A stretch of DNA of 64,000 nt from Carboxydothermus hydrogenoformans Z-2901 (GCF_000012865.1 NC_007503.1:1302001-1366000); one strand, 5' to 3'. Positions 46,036 to 57,131 are shown, numbered from the stretch's first letter. Notes: a model not told the origin generated them from the sequence alone. Made by a program: numbers and translations.

Positions 46036-46677
46036 TTACCGGTGTTGTGGTCTACTTTCATCATCTACCCCTTTAAAGTTCTGGTAAATAACTCCATCAT
46101 CCCCAATTTCAAAAGGAATAGAATCTACCTCATCGGTGCTGCTGTTTTCTTCTTCGGGCGGCAAATCTTCATAAAAAATATTCTCCCGGGTATTAAAATT
46201 TGCCACCGCCTGCCAGGAATCTTCTCCATCAAAAAGGGTTTGGGAAGTATTATCATGATTAAATTTTTCCATAAAAGGTGAAAGCACTTGTTCTTCTACC
46301 GGTCTTATAGAAGGTACAGTTCTTTCTTCAACTCGTTTTTGGCAGGCAACACAACGAATTGCTACAGGATTAGCAAAAAGCCTGTCAACTGGAATTTTCT
46401 GGCCACAATCTATACAGAGGCCATATTTCCCTTGATTTATCAGGGCTATAGCTTCGTCAATTTGTCTTAACTTTAATTTTAGATTATCGATAAGGGCAAA
46501 ATCTTTGCTTCTTTCAAAACTTTCACTGCCTAAATCTCCGGGGTGATTATCGTAAAAAGAAAGTTCCTGGGTACTCTCAAAAAAAGGATTTTCTTCACTT
46601 TTCTTTAATTCTAAAAGCCTTTTTTCGTATTCCTCTTTTAGCTTTAAAAGCATCTTCTTAAATATTGCAATATCCAT
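46036..46677 (-). CDS. TraR/DksA C4-zinc-finger protein (YteA type)
   Basis: The 213-residue protein has an N-terminal coiled coil (1-100), and a C4 zinc finger CIDCGQKIPVDRLFANP then CVACQ near residues 100-130, typical of DksA/TraR proteins that act through the RNA polymerase secondary channel. The acidic C-terminal extension with FYEDLPPEEE is found in Bacillus YteA-like proteins, which are linked to sporulation in some reports. It precedes lspA by two bases. Regulatory targets are unknown. Confidence 0.85.
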   Translation of the reverse strand: MDIAIFKKMLLKLKEEYEKRLLELKKSEENPFFESTQELSFYDNHPGDLGSESFERSKDFALIDNLKLKLRQIDEAIALINQGKYGLCIDCGQKIPVDRLFANPVAIRCVACQKRVEERTVPSIRPVEEQVLSPFMEKFNHDNTSQTLFDGEDSWQAVANFNTRENIFYEDLPPEEENSSTDEVDSIPFEIGDDGVIYQNFKGVDDESRPQHR

Positions 46678-46700
46678 TATAACTAACTCCTTTTTTGCGT

Positions 46701-47000
46701 TTAATACCCAAGTCTTAAATTAACTAACTGAATAATTTTAGCGATAAAATCACTGATAACCGGTAGATTCAAAACCAGTAAGTGCTTTAAAAGATAAATT
46801 AAAACTACACTTACCACAGAAAATCCAATAGCAGCCCCAATCCCCCGCCCAATCCCCAAAAGAAAATTTAAAAAAATAAGTCTTCCGGGATTTTCTAACA
46901 TTTCAACATATTCCTTGATTTTCACCTGCTCTAACTTCACTACCAATTTCTCGGCAGCTTCGGCTATGTTTTCCCGCTCCACCTCTACCCCTACTTTCAA
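46701..47000 (-). CDS. DUF5665 membrane protein
   Basis: The 99-residue protein has one amphipathic N-terminal helix, then two hydrophobic segments at about 42-70 and 72-85, with a Gly-rich FLLGIGRGIGAAIGFSV stretch between. This matches the small DUF5665 family found near dksA/lspA in Firmicutes. No function is known. The start is TTG 46998-47000; other in-frame starts downstream are possible. It follows the UPF0210 gene by 19 bases. Confidence 0.7.
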   Translation of the reverse strand: MKVGVEVERENIAEAAEKLVVKLEQVKIKEYVEMLENPGRLIFLNFLLGIGRGIGAAIGFSVVSVVLIYLLKHLLVLNLPVISDFIAKIIQLVNLRLGY

Positions 47001-47019
47001 AATTATTATAACCGGTTAC

Positions 47020-48378
47020 TTAATTTCTTAAACTTTGGATGGGAGCAGGAATTCGTCCGCCGCGCATTACAAATTTTTCACTGCTAAACCGATTGACATC
47101 CATTATGACAGTACGGCCCAATAAACCTCCAAATTCCACATATTCGCCCGCTTTTTTCCCAGGAACCGGAATAATGCGTACCGCGGTGGTTTTTCCATTA
47201 ATAACGCCAATACTTATTTCATCGGCAATAATACCTGCAATGGTCGAAACCGGTGTTTCACCGGGAATAGCTATCATATCCAGGCCAACCGAACAAACCG
47301 CAGTCATCGCTTCTAACTTTTCAATATTGAGGGCGCCTACCTCAACCGCTCGAACCATCCCCATATCCTCGCTCACGGGAATAAAAGCACCGGATAAGCC
47401 ACCTACCATGGACGACGCCATAGCACCACCCTTTTTTACCGCGTCGGTTAACATCATTAAAGCAGCCGTTGTCCCCGGCGCACCGCAATACTCCAAGCCC
47501 ATTGCTTCAATAATCTCTGCAACACTATCACCCATGGCAGGAGTTGGTGCAAGGGATAAGTCAACTATGCCAAATTTTACCCCTAACATTTTTGCCGCTT
47601 CTTTACCGATTAACTCCCCCACCCTGGTTATTTTAAAGGCCGTTTTCTTAATCTCATTGGCCAGTTCCTCCAAGTCAGCTCCAGGAATTTTTTCTACAAC
47701 CCGTTTGACCACGCCCGGACCGCTTACCCCAACATTAACAACATAATCCGCTTCACCCACTCCATGAAAAGCTCCAGCCATAAAAGGATTATCCTCCGGG
47801 GCATTGGCAAAGACTACAATTTTGGCACATCCCAGTCCATCCTTATCTCTGGTCCGTTCAGCCGTTTCCTTTATTATGCGTGCCGAAAAATTGATTCCAT
47901 CCATATTAATCCCTGCTCTGGTGGTCGCCACATTGATTGAAGCACATACCCGTTCCGTCTCCGCCAGTACCCGGGGAATAGTATTTAATACATTTATGTC
48001 CCCCTTTGTAAAGCCCTTATGTACTAACGCCGAAAACCCACCGATAAAATTTACCCCAATTTCCTGCGCAATTTCTTCTAAAGCGTAACCTATTTTAACC
48101 GTTTCGGTTTCAGTAAATCCCCCTGCTAACAGCGAAACCGGTGTAACCGCAACCCGGGCGTTGACAATCGGTATTCCATACTTTATCTCTAATTTCTTGG
48201 CAGTTTCCACCAAGTACTGCCCCTTTTCCCGGATTTTTTGCTTTATGTTTTCACAGGTTTTCGCGATACTGCTATCGACACAATCCAGAAGACTTACTCC
48301 TAATGTGATCGTTCTGATATCCAGGTTTTCCTCCTGAATCATTTTAAGAGTTTCTAAAATTTCTCCAAAGTTAAACAT
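47020..48378 (-). CDS. UPF0210 (PFL-related) protein
   Basis: The 452-residue protein belongs to UPF0210 (DUF711), which has the fold of pyruvate formate-lyase but an unproven activity. Blocks seen are [54 protein letters not shown], and the C-terminal [17 protein letters not shown]. Lack of an obvious glycyl-radical RVxGY motif means it is not a normal pyruvate formate-lyase. It lies 11 bases after an ACT-domain gene, a pairing seen in many genomes, which suggests the ACT protein senses a small molecule for it. Confidence 0.85.
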   Translation of the reverse strand: MFNFGEILETLKMIQEENLDIRTITLGVSLLDCVDSSIAKTCENIKQKIREKGQYLVETAKKLEIKYGIPIVNARVAVTPVSLLAGGFTETETVKIGYALEEIAQEIGVNFIGGFSALVHKGFTKGDINVLNTIPRVLAETERVCASINVATTRAGINMDGINFSARIIKETAERTRDKDGLGCAKIVVFANAPEDNPFMAGAFHGVGEADYVVNVGVSGPGVVKRVVEKIPGADLEELANEIKKTAFKITRVGELIGKEAAKMLGVKFGIVDLSLAPTPAMGDSVAEIIEAMGLEYCGAPGTTAALMMLTDAVKKGGAMASSMVGGLSGAFIPVSEDMGMVRAVEVGALNIEKLEAMTAVCSVGLDMIAIPGETPVSTIAGIIADEISIGVINGKTTAVRIIPVPGKKAGEYVEFGGLLGRTVIMDVNRFSSEKFVMRGGRIPAPIQSLRN

Positions 48379-48389
48379 TTAACCCCTCC

Positions 48390-48665
48390 CTAAATTCGGT
48401 GCATAGCTCGAAAAATATTTTCATGTTGAATTTCAATTTTTAAATTTAATTGTGCTCCCAAATCACTCAAAGACTTTTTTAACGCTTCAAACTCAAGGTT
48501 ACAGTGAGTAATATCCACCATCATAATCATGGTAAAAAGTCCACCGGTGATGGTCTGACTGATATCCAAAATATTAACGTTAGCCTCAGCTAAAAGAGTA
48601 GCCACTTTTGCAATTATTCCTACCCGATCTTCACCGATAACCGTAATTAAAGCTTTTTCCTGCAA
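48390..48665 (-). CDS. ACT domain protein (UPF0237)
   Basis: The 91-residue protein is a single ACT domain with the start ALITVIGEDRVGIIAKVATLLAEANVNILDI, typical of small-molecule-binding regulators such as the gcvR-like UPF0237 family. The start is TTG 48663-48665 with AAAGGGG upstream. It heads the pair with the UPF0210 gene, following a terminator after secF. The ligand is unknown; amino acids are typical for the fold. Confidence 0.85.
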   Translation of the reverse strand: MQEKALITVIGEDRVGIIAKVATLLAEANVNILDISQTITGGLFTMIMMVDITHCNLEFEALKKSLSDLGAQLNLKIEIQHENIFRAMHRI

Positions 48666-48703
48666 TTTAACTACCCCTTTCTCTTTTATATTTTTTTCAA
48701 CTT

Positions 48704-48730
48704 TAAAAAAAAACGAGGCGCAAACCTCGT
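48704..48730 (-). terminator. secDF operon terminator
   Basis: ACGAGG and CCTCGT pair with a six-base loop (extended by A/T pairs on both sides) and are followed by nine T residues on the minus strand, about 20 bases after the secF stop. Confidence 0.85.
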
Positions 48731-48749
48731 GTTTTATACTTTTATTCTT

Positions 48750-49613
48750 TTAATTTTTTCTCTTTGAACTCAAGCGTTTTAAATCAAACCAAATGGGACT
48801 TGCATTAAATATCGATGAATACGCACCACTGGTTACCCCAATTAACATGGCAGTAACAAATACTTTGATACTTGAACCTCCAAAAAGCAACAGGGAAACC
48901 AAAACAAAGATAACCGTTAATACCGTATTTATCGAGCGAGCCATTGTTTGCCACAAGCTTTTGTTTATTAGATCATCTAAAGCCTCTCCCTTTTCCCGTT
49001 TCTTCAGATTTTCCCTAATTCGGTCAAAGATAACAATTGTATCGTTAATGGAATAACCGATAATCGTTAATATCGCCGCCACAAAACTGCTGTCCACTTC
49101 CCATTGAAATATCGAGAAAAGCCCGATGGTAACAAATACGTCATGAAGTAAAGCAATAATCGCCGCAACCCCAAAGTAAAATTCAAAGCGAAAGGTAATA
49201 TAAAGTAACATTAACACCGAAGCAATTAATAAAGCCAAAAAAGCTTTTTGCAGCAATTCGCGGCTAACAACGCTCCCAATCCGGTCCTCACGTAAAACCT
49301 CTACCTTCCCCAGTTTATCTTCCAAAGCTTTAATTACAGCATCCCTTTTCACGGTGTCTAACTCTTCAGTACGAATTAGATAATTTCCTTCACCGGTTAA
49401 CTGAATTGAGCTAACTTTAAACCCCATTTGGGTTATAACATTTCTGATGTCCTGGGAAACTACATTTTTGCTAAACTTTACTTCTAAAATCGTTCCGCCG
49501 GTAAAGTCTATACCCCAATTAAGACCCTGAATAAAAAGGGAAATAATCCCGGGAACAATAATTAATAGTGATATTATATACCAGTATTTTCTATTCTTTA
49601 TGATGTGAAACAT
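48750..49613 (-). CDS. secF: Protein translocase subunit SecF
   Basis: SecF, with SecD and YajC, uses the proton gradient to help SecA-driven export. The 287-residue protein has six membrane segments with a periplasm-side first loop; signature blocks are GINWGIDFTGGTILEV near residue 30, GYSINDTIVIFDRIREN near 180 and INTVLTVIFVL. ATG 49611-49613 has AAGGGGG. It follows secD by 13 bases and ends the operon at a strong terminator. Confidence 0.95.
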   Translation of the reverse strand: MFHIIKNRKYWYIISLLIIVPGIISLFIQGLNWGIDFTGGTILEVKFSKNVVSQDIRNVITQMGFKVSSIQLTGEGNYLIRTEELDTVKRDAVIKALEDKLGKVEVLREDRIGSVVSRELLQKAFLALLIASVLMLLYITFRFEFYFGVAAIIALLHDVFVTIGLFSIFQWEVDSSFVAAILTIIGYSINDTIVIFDRIRENLKKREKGEALDDLINKSLWQTMARSINTVLTVIFVLVSLLLFGGSSIKVFVTAMLIGVTSGAYSSIFNASPIWFDLKRLSSKRKN

Positions 49614-49625
49614 GGCCTTACCCCC

Positions 49626-50858
49626 TTATGCCCCGTACAGTTTAGGATTTTTAACGACTTTAGAATCTGCCGCTAAGAACAACAGCCAGCGGGTAAAGGT
49701 AATTGCCGTAAACATACTGGCGATGATACCGATACTCAAGGTAACCGCAAATCCCCGAATTGGCCCGGTACCCAGGAAGTAGAGGATTACGGCGGCAATA
49801 AGGGTGGTAGCGTTGGAGTCAAAAACCGTTAAAAAGGCCCGTTTAAAACCGGCATCGATAGCTGACCGTAAAGTTTTACCCATTCGCAATTCTTCTTTTA
49901 ACCTCTCAAAAATCAGGATATTCGCATCAACCGCCATACCCATGGACAAAACAAAACCTGCAATTCCGGGTAAAGTTAAAGTAGCCTTTAGAGCAATCAT
50001 CACCCCTAAAACAATAGTTGCGTATAAAATTAGCGCAAAATCAGCGATAAATCCGGGAAAACGATAATATAAAATCATAAACACAAAGATGGCTATCACG
50101 CCTATAATACTTGCTCTTACCGAACGTCTTAAAGAGTCGGCCCCTAAAGTTGGACCTACAACCTTCTTTTCCAGAATCTCAAGTTTTAAAGGCAAAGCAC
50201 CAGAACGAAGCAAAACAGCAATGCGATGGGCTTCCTCTAAATCTTTGTATCCGGTAATCCTGGCCTTACCGTTCGTTATCGGTTCCTTAATAACAGGATT
50301 TTGCAAAAGTTTACCGTCAAGGTATATACCTAAATTGCGATTAACATTTTTAGTAGTAAAGTCAGCAAATTTTTTCGCACCCTCAGCATTAAAAGTAAGA
50401 TCCACTTCGGCTAAGCCGGTATTGGGGTCTTTGGCTTCAATGGCGTCCCTTAAATCTTTACCCGAAACAATAACTTCCCCTTCAGGAGATTTAAACTCCA
50501 ACACCGCCGGTTTAATTAAAGTTCTTACCGCTTCCTCGGGATTTTTATAGCCGGCGATTTCCACAATAATTCGATCTTTTCCCTGCTTTTGAATGATGGG
50601 TTCTGAAATACCTAATTCATTTACCCGCGTTTCAATAATGGAAATGGTACTCTGCATAGTTTTGTCGTTAACTGGACTGCCGGGAAGTTCCTTGGCCTGA
50701 AATACCACGTGCACTCCGCCCTGCAAATCAAGTCCCAAGGTGGTATATTTTACCAAGGGCTTGACCGCCCCAAAACCTAAAAATGTATACCATCCAAGGA
50801 TTAATATTAAAATCAGTACGCCACTAAATAGGGTAAATTTACCTAACCTCACTCCCAA
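49626..50858 (-). CDS. secD: Protein translocase subunit SecD
   Basis: SecD acts with SecF in protein export. The 410-residue protein has one N-terminal membrane segment, LGLDLQGGVHVV near residue 42, the extracellular P1 head, then five further membrane segments with GFVLSMGMAVDANILIFER and TLIAAVILYFLGTGPIRGFA. The start is TTG 50856-50858 (a GTG two codons later is also possible), with GAGGAGG upstream. It is separate from SecF here, unlike the fused SecDF of Bacillus subtilis. Confidence 0.95.
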   Translation of the reverse strand: MGVRLGKFTLFSGVLILILILGWYTFLGFGAVKPLVKYTTLGLDLQGGVHVVFQAKELPGSPVNDKTMQSTISIIETRVNELGISEPIIQKQGKDRIIVEIAGYKNPEEAVRTLIKPAVLEFKSPEGEVIVSGKDLRDAIEAKDPNTGLAEVDLTFNAEGAKKFADFTTKNVNRNLGIYLDGKLLQNPVIKEPITNGKARITGYKDLEEAHRIAVLLRSGALPLKLEILEKKVVGPTLGADSLRRSVRASIIGVIAIFVFMILYYRFPGFIADFALILYATIVLGVMIALKATLTLPGIAGFVLSMGMAVDANILIFERLKEELRMGKTLRSAIDAGFKRAFLTVFDSNATTLIAAVILYFLGTGPIRGFAVTLSIGIIASMFTAITFTRWLLFLAADSKVVKNPKLYGA

Positions 50859-50921
50859 ATTCCTCCTCTGTTGACATTAACAAAGCTATTATACTTTTGC
50901 TTGCATCTAATTGTCAATTTC

Positions 50922-51581
50922 TTAAAGCAATTTTGTGCCATTTATCACTAACTCAAACTTACATTTTAAAAACTCGGCTGCCTTCCGGCATAATACCATT
51001 CTGCTTAGAAAAATCTCAAAATACTCCATTACCGGACAAATCTCGGTATTTATTATTAATTCCAAAGTTATCGTTCGTTTTTGTTCGTTGACCCAGACAA
51101 AAGAGTGCTCCACCGCAGAATTTACGCGGTCGTGAATATCATAAGTAGCAGGATCCTGATTCCTCACCCGGGACCGGTGAACATCGGATTTATCCGCCAA
51201 GATCAGGGCCGCAGCAACGTTATTAACCGGCTGGCCATACTGTTCTTCATGATTGCCAATGGCAGAAATAACAATGGCTATCTCTTCATAATCCATCCCA
51301 AGCCTTTCTAAAATTTGCGCAGCCAAAAGCGCGCCGGTTAAACCGTGTTCCTGGCGATTAATAGCATTTCCTATATCATGGAGATATCCTGCGATTGCTG
51401 CCAGCTCTCCTTCCCGCTCGGGATGGCCCAAACGGTCCAAAATGTTTTTGGCAATTGCCGAAACCAGTCCCAAATGTCTAAACCCGTGTTCGGTATACCC
51501 GAGGGTTCCAAGATGTTCATTACTTTTTTTTATGAACGCTTCCACCATCGGATCCTTTTTTACATCGGCCAAGGTCAGCAC
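50922..51581 (-). CDS. HD-domain phosphohydrolase
   Basis: The 219-residue protein has the HD motif set: H39-region HLGLV, HD in YLHDIGNAINRQEHG near residue 68, further His residues, and ADKSDVHRSRVR near 127. These are metal-dependent phosphohydrolases acting on nucleotides or signalling molecules; the substrate is unknown. The start is GTG 51579-51581. It lies between secD and yajC, a position conserved in several clostridia. Confidence 0.82.
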   Translation of the reverse strand: MLTLADVKKDPMVEAFIKKSNEHLGTLGYTEHGFRHLGLVSAIAKNILDRLGHPEREGELAAIAGYLHDIGNAINRQEHGLTGALLAAQILERLGMDYEEIAIVISAIGNHEEQYGQPVNNVAAALILADKSDVHRSRVRNQDPATYDIHDRVNSAVEHSFVWVNEQKRTITLELIINTEICPVMEYFEIFLSRMVLCRKAAEFLKCKFELVINGTKLL

Positions 51582-51602
51582 AGAGCCACCACCCAGCTTG
51601 AA

Positions 51603-51881
51603 TTATTCCTTGTACGGTCCGGTTATCGCAGATTTTAAAATTTCTACCTTTACATTATCGGATAATCTTAAAACCACCGTTTTTTCTTTAATTTTAATTA
51701 CCTCACCAATTAATCCTCCCGCCGTTAATACTTTGTCGTCCACTTTAAGGGATTTTAAAAATTCCTGATGCTGCTTTTGTCTTTGGTTTTGCGGTCGAAT
51801 CATAAAAAAATAGACAATGAGAAAGAAGACTACAAGGTAAATAATTGTTACTACTTGTGGTGTAAAAATCTTACTGGACAT
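51603..51881 (-). CDS. yajC: Preprotein translocase subunit YajC
   Basis: YajC is a single-membrane-span accessory of the SecDF complex. The 92-residue protein has a short N-terminus, one hydrophobic segment (about residues 9-28) followed by IRPQNQRQKQHQEFLKSL, and the LKVDDKVLTAGGLIGEV beta domain. ATG 51879-51881. It lies between tgt and the secD cluster, the usual queA-tgt-yajC-secDF order. Confidence 0.95.
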   Translation of the reverse strand: MSSKIFTPQVVTIIYLVVFFLIVYFFMIRPQNQRQKQHQEFLKSLKVDDKVLTAGGLIGEVIKIKEKTVVLRLSDNVKVEILKSAITGPYKE

Positions 51882-51934
51882 TTATCTTACCCCCTTTTTT
51901 GTATAAAAAACATCTAAAACTATATTCGACTTTT

Positions 51935-54078
<2,144 letters not shown>

Positions 54079-54087
54079 CCTTCACCT

Positions 54088-55545
54088 CTAATATATTTTA
54101 GTTATTTTAACACCAGTATAATAATACTTGATTATCTCCCTGTAGTCAAAGGGAGGATGGTTTTTGGTCTGCTGCGCCATTGCCCAGGCTCCCCACTGGG
54201 ACATACCAAGGCCGTGCCCCCAGCCCTGACCTATGAAAGTAAATTTTTGTGGTATTTCTTCAACAATATTATATCCAGCTCCGCCGTTTTCCATTGCAAC
54301 TTCATCACTACCAATCACATTTAAATTCTCTTTATCCACCTCTTTTGTCTCTCCATCCCCGGTTATCACATATATCTTGGGTTGTTCGGTAGCATTCAGC
54401 GGGACAAACTTGGTTTCGTATTTCTTTTCAGAAACTTTAACGGTAAAGCGCGAGCTATTTAAACCGAGAGCTTTTCTGATGGCTCCATCATATTTTAATA
54501 TTTTACTACCCTTTTCCCCTGTAACCGTTACTTCCATTGCCCGTCCGGTTGTTGCGGTTTTGGTTATTTTTACTTCTTTTACCTCTCCAACATCATATCC
54601 CGATTTTTTTAGCTGCTCCTGCAACTCAGAAGCCGTATATTCTTTTATCCATCGGATAACATTATAACTACTTGACCCGCGAGCTTTTAAAAGAAGAGCG
54701 GCTTCATCATCATAAATATCCTTTTTAGCTTTCAGGTACGGTAACTCCGTTGTACCGTAAATGGTACTATTGGATTCAATATATCCGCCGTTACTGGAAT
54801 GAAACAAAGCAGTAATAACCTTTCCATTATAAGTTATCACTTCTCCGGCAGTTTGGTCAACCAGAGCATTTACCGAGCTAAATTCGGAGCTCAAGCCTCC
54901 GTAAACCTGGCTTCTTTGATCCGGGTACAAATCAAATTCTTTATCAGGATTTAAATGGCTATAGGCATAGGTTCTGGCTGCTAAAATCTGGGCTTTTATT
55001 GCATTTACCGGCCAGGAAGCAGAAACTTCATTGGGAACCACACCATAAAGGTATTTTTCTAAGGAAAGGCGATTAACTAACCTTATACCGGTAGCTTTTG
55101 GTATTATTATTAAATCACCGCGGTAACGTTCCAAGCGTTGAGGTAAGGTACGTTCCGGTGTTAAGTTAAAATTTTCTGTAGTATCACTATAAGCCTGAAA
55201 AATAACAGGATTTTTAGTAACTAAAAATGGTATCGGGTCATTGTCTTTGTAAAGCTCAAGCCAATATTCCGAAAGATTTGCTGCTATCTCAATGGTTTTT
55301 AGTTTAATTGTAAAAATAGTTTCATTGGGATCTTTATAAATTAAATCTTCCACGTTTTTTAAGATACTTCCGTCATAAATTTGATATTTACCGCTTAGCT
55401 TTACCTTTTGGCTCTCGGTCTTGGGTAGATCTTTCAGCAAAATTCGAACCTTTACCTGCTCTCCAGCCAGAGTCGGCATCACCCTTAGGAGAAGAGCCGC
55501 TACGATTAGCAGCAGTATCATTAATTTTTTCAGTGGTTTTTTCAC
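54088..55545 (-). CDS. SpoIID/LytB domain protein
   Basis: SpoIID/LytB proteins are exported peptidoglycan-acting proteins; SpoIID is a lytic transglycosylase in engulfment. The 485-residue product starts with Lys residues and a hydrophobic signal segment (about 9-27). The SpoIID domain has LEKYLYGVVPNEVSASWPVNA and LKAQILAARTYAYSHL near residues 165-195, and the C-terminal GWGHGLGMSQWGAWAMA. The start GTG 55543-55545 is supported by GAGGAGG eight bases upstream. Its first 158 bases overlap the end of the rsgI-like gene in another frame. Confidence 0.9.
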   Translation of the reverse strand: MKKPLKKLMILLLIVAALLLRVMPTLAGEQVKVRILLKDLPKTESQKVKLSGKYQIYDGSILKNVEDLIYKDPNETIFTIKLKTIEIAANLSEYWLELYKDNDPIPFLVTKNPVIFQAYSDTTENFNLTPERTLPQRLERYRGDLIIIPKATGIRLVNRLSLEKYLYGVVPNEVSASWPVNAIKAQILAARTYAYSHLNPDKEFDLYPDQRSQVYGGLSSEFSSVNALVDQTAGEVITYNGKVITALFHSSNGGYIESNSTIYGTTELPYLKAKKDIYDDEAALLLKARGSSSYNVIRWIKEYTASELQEQLKKSGYDVGEVKEVKITKTATTGRAMEVTVTGEKGSKILKYDGAIRKALGLNSSRFTVKVSEKKYETKFVPLNATEQPKIYVITGDGETKEVDKENLNVIGSDEVAMENGGAGYNIVEEIPQKFTFIGQGWGHGLGMSQWGAWAMAQQTKNHPPFDYREIIKYYYTGVKITKIY

Positions 55546-56221
55546 TATTTTTGCCTCCTCCCCCGGTTAAAACCTTTTCCTGTTTTTTCCCTGATTCCTT
55601 TTTAATTTTATCATCTTTTGGATTTTCCCGAAAGTTTTTCCTGTTTTCCTTTGTTTTTATCTTCTCTTTCTTATTTACGTTTTCGACAGGTTTTTTATTT
55701 TTTCCAGAAATCGAAGGTTGAGGTTGGGGTTTGGGTTTTTGGTCTGGAAGATATTTTTGCAGTTTATGAACGTTAAATTTTTTTCCGGGTAATACCTCCA
55801 GCTTAATTTCTTCACTTGTTCCTAATTCCGAAGTAACTTTAGTAATTGCCTGTTCAACCTTTAATCCTTTTAATTCATCGCGGTATTTTTCAACCTCCGG
55901 AGAAAGAGGTAAAACTTTAATCACCTTATCCCGGTAATTTATGCCTATTTTTACTCCCCTGGTTCCACCGACGGTTAGATAGGCAACCACTTCCTTTTCC
56001 TTGGCATAGGTAAGGTAAACCGGGGCAAAAAATAACAATAAAGAAGCAACCAGGGCAACAATTTTAAGGCTAAAGCCCAAAGAATAAACTGTCCGTTCGG
56101 GAAATTCAACTTCATCCCCAACTTTATAACTTCCCGCTAATTTCACTTGCAAAAATCGGCCTTCAGACAAGATTAGATAAGAGTTTTCATTTACTTTTTC
56201 CACAATTACGCCCCGGCCCAT
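55388..56221 (-). CDS. RsgI-type anti-sigma-I factor
   Basis: RsgI proteins hold their cognate SigI at the membrane until an outside signal is sensed. The 277-residue protein has the cytoplasmic RsgI N-terminal domain (1-50) with GVIVEKVNENSYLILSEGRFLQV, then one membrane segment (about 53-72). The outside beta-rich RsgI conserved domain follows to about 165, with VGGTRGVKIGINYRDKVIKVLPL. The tail is rich in Lys, Asn, Ser and Glu and low-complexity. It lies directly after the sigI-like gene (two bases). Its last 158 bases overlap the SpoIID-like gene. Confidence 0.85.
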   Translation of the reverse strand: MGRGVIVEKVNENSYLILSEGRFLQVKLAGSYKVGDEVEFPERTVYSLGFSLKIVALVASLLLFFAPVYLTYAKEKEVVAYLTVGGTRGVKIGINYRDKVIKVLPLSPEVEKYRDELKGLKVEQAITKVTSELGTSEEIKLEVLPGKKFNVHKLQKYLPDQKPKPQPQPSISGKNKKPVENVNKKEKIKTKENRKNFRENPKDDKIKKESGKKQEKVLTGGGGKNSEKTTEKINDTAANRSGSSPKGDADSGWRAGKGSNFAERSTQDREPKGKAKR

Positions 56222-56223
56222 TA

Positions 56224-56862
56224 TTATTCACCTCCCCAGCCAAGGTAGGCCTGTAAACCGGTAAACCTTCCCCAGTAAATCAAGATAATGGCTACCAAGT
56301 ATTTCCGATACTTTTCTATGGTCTTTTGCTTAATCTTAAAACGTTCGGAAATGCTTTGCAGGGGTAGCTTTTTAGTTCTGATAAGCTGTCGAACAAATTC
56401 TTCATCTTCCGCTATACCTTTAGCAAGCATTATTAATTTCTGCCGGCTATCATTATGCTTGGGCGAAACTTTAACCAATTCGGCAAAAGTTATATTAAAT
56501 TGTTTTAAAAGCTTTTCATATTCAGCAATTTCCAGGCGTACATCCACTTCGTCAATTAAATTTCTTTGCGATAAAAAACTTTCATCCAGCGGCAAATTTT
56601 GCTGATAAGACTTATTTTGCCGGTAAAAATCAATTAATCTTCGTCTGATTATTTGAGCAGCAAATTTTTCAAATTCTACCCCTTTAGCGGAATTATAACT
56701 TTGTATAGCCTCACTTAAAGCCAGGAGGCCAATGCTGTATTCATCATCGGACTTAGTAATAAAACGTCCCGTCAATCGGGCCGCAATCCCAAAAATAAGA
56801 CTTTCATGTTGGCGAATCATTTGCTCAAATATTTCGTCATTAATTGGATTGTTGGGCTGCAT
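56224..56862 (-). CDS. sigI: RNA polymerase sigma-I-type factor
   Basis: SigI is an alternative sigma factor for heat shock in Bacillus and cell wall polysaccharide response in some clostridia. The 212-residue protein has a sigma region 2 segment (FGIAARLTGRF, SIGLLALSEAIQSYN, FEKFAAQIIRRRLIDFYRQN) at about residues 24-80, then a SigI-type C-terminal domain with a helix-turn-helix-like SERFKIKQKTIEKYRKYLVA. No standard region 4 is seen, typical of SigI. ATG 56860-56862 has GGGGG upstream. It is followed by its likely anti-sigma gene. Confidence 0.88.
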   Translation of the reverse strand: MQPNNPINDEIFEQMIRQHESLIFGIAARLTGRFITKSDDEYSIGLLALSEAIQSYNSAKGVEFEKFAAQIIRRRLIDFYRQNKSYQQNLPLDESFLSQRNLIDEVDVRLEIAEYEKLLKQFNITFAELVKVSPKHNDSRQKLIMLAKGIAEDEEFVRQLIRTKKLPLQSISERFKIKQKTIEKYRKYLVAIILIYWGRFTGLQAYLGWGGE

Positions 56863-56880
56863 AATTAACCCCCAAAAATG

Positions 56881-56912
56881 TATTCGTTAAGCAATAAATT
56901 TTTCATGGGGTC
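56881..56912 (-). promoter_or_regulatory. Possible SigI-type promoter before sigI
   Basis: In the 50 bases between the DUF2905 stop and sigI, the minus strand has GACCCC (56907-56912) and CGAATA (56881-56886), resembling the CCCC and CGWA elements described for SigI-dependent promoters. The 20-base spacing is longer than I can confirm from memory as typical, so this is tentative. Confidence 0.25.
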
Positions 56913-57128
56913 TTACCGGCGAAAAAGTAAGTTAAGTATTAAAGTTAACAAAAGACTTAATAATATAGAACTAGCTAGTGGAAAAAAGAAAGTAAAATTT
57001 CCCTTCCGGATTAATATATCCCCAGGCAAACGCCCTAAGTGTAAAAATTTCTCTCCCATAAAAAAGAAAAAACCGGTGATAATTAAGATTATCCCGATTA
57101 ACATTAGAAATTTTCCCATTTCTCCCAT
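56913..57128 (-). CDS. DUF2905 small membrane protein
   Basis: The 71-residue protein is a two-span membrane protein of the DUF2905 family: hydrophobic segment GKFLMLIGIILIITGFFFF at about 5-23, a basic middle with LGRLPGDILIRKGN, and a second segment at about 48-68. The GxLPGDI motif is the family hallmark. Its function is unknown. In Firmicutes it is often near ruvAB and queA/queH, as here. The ATG 57126-57128 or the next in-frame ATG may be used. Confidence 0.88.
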   Translation of the reverse strand: MGEMGKFLMLIGIILIITGFFFFMGEKFLHLGRLPGDILIRKGNFTFFFPLASSILLSLLLTLILNLLFRR

Positions 57129-57131
57129 AGC

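Noticed and set aside
47039-47746. Open frame of 235 codons on the plus strand within the UPF0210 gene
   Set aside because: It is fully antisense to a conserved protein gene, has low-complexity Pro/Ser/Thr-rich translation and no clear ribosome site. It is a shadow of the other strand.
50089-50550. Open frame of 153 codons antisense to secD
   Set aside because: The region is well explained by conserved SecD sequence, and the antisense translation has no recognisable family or ribosome site.
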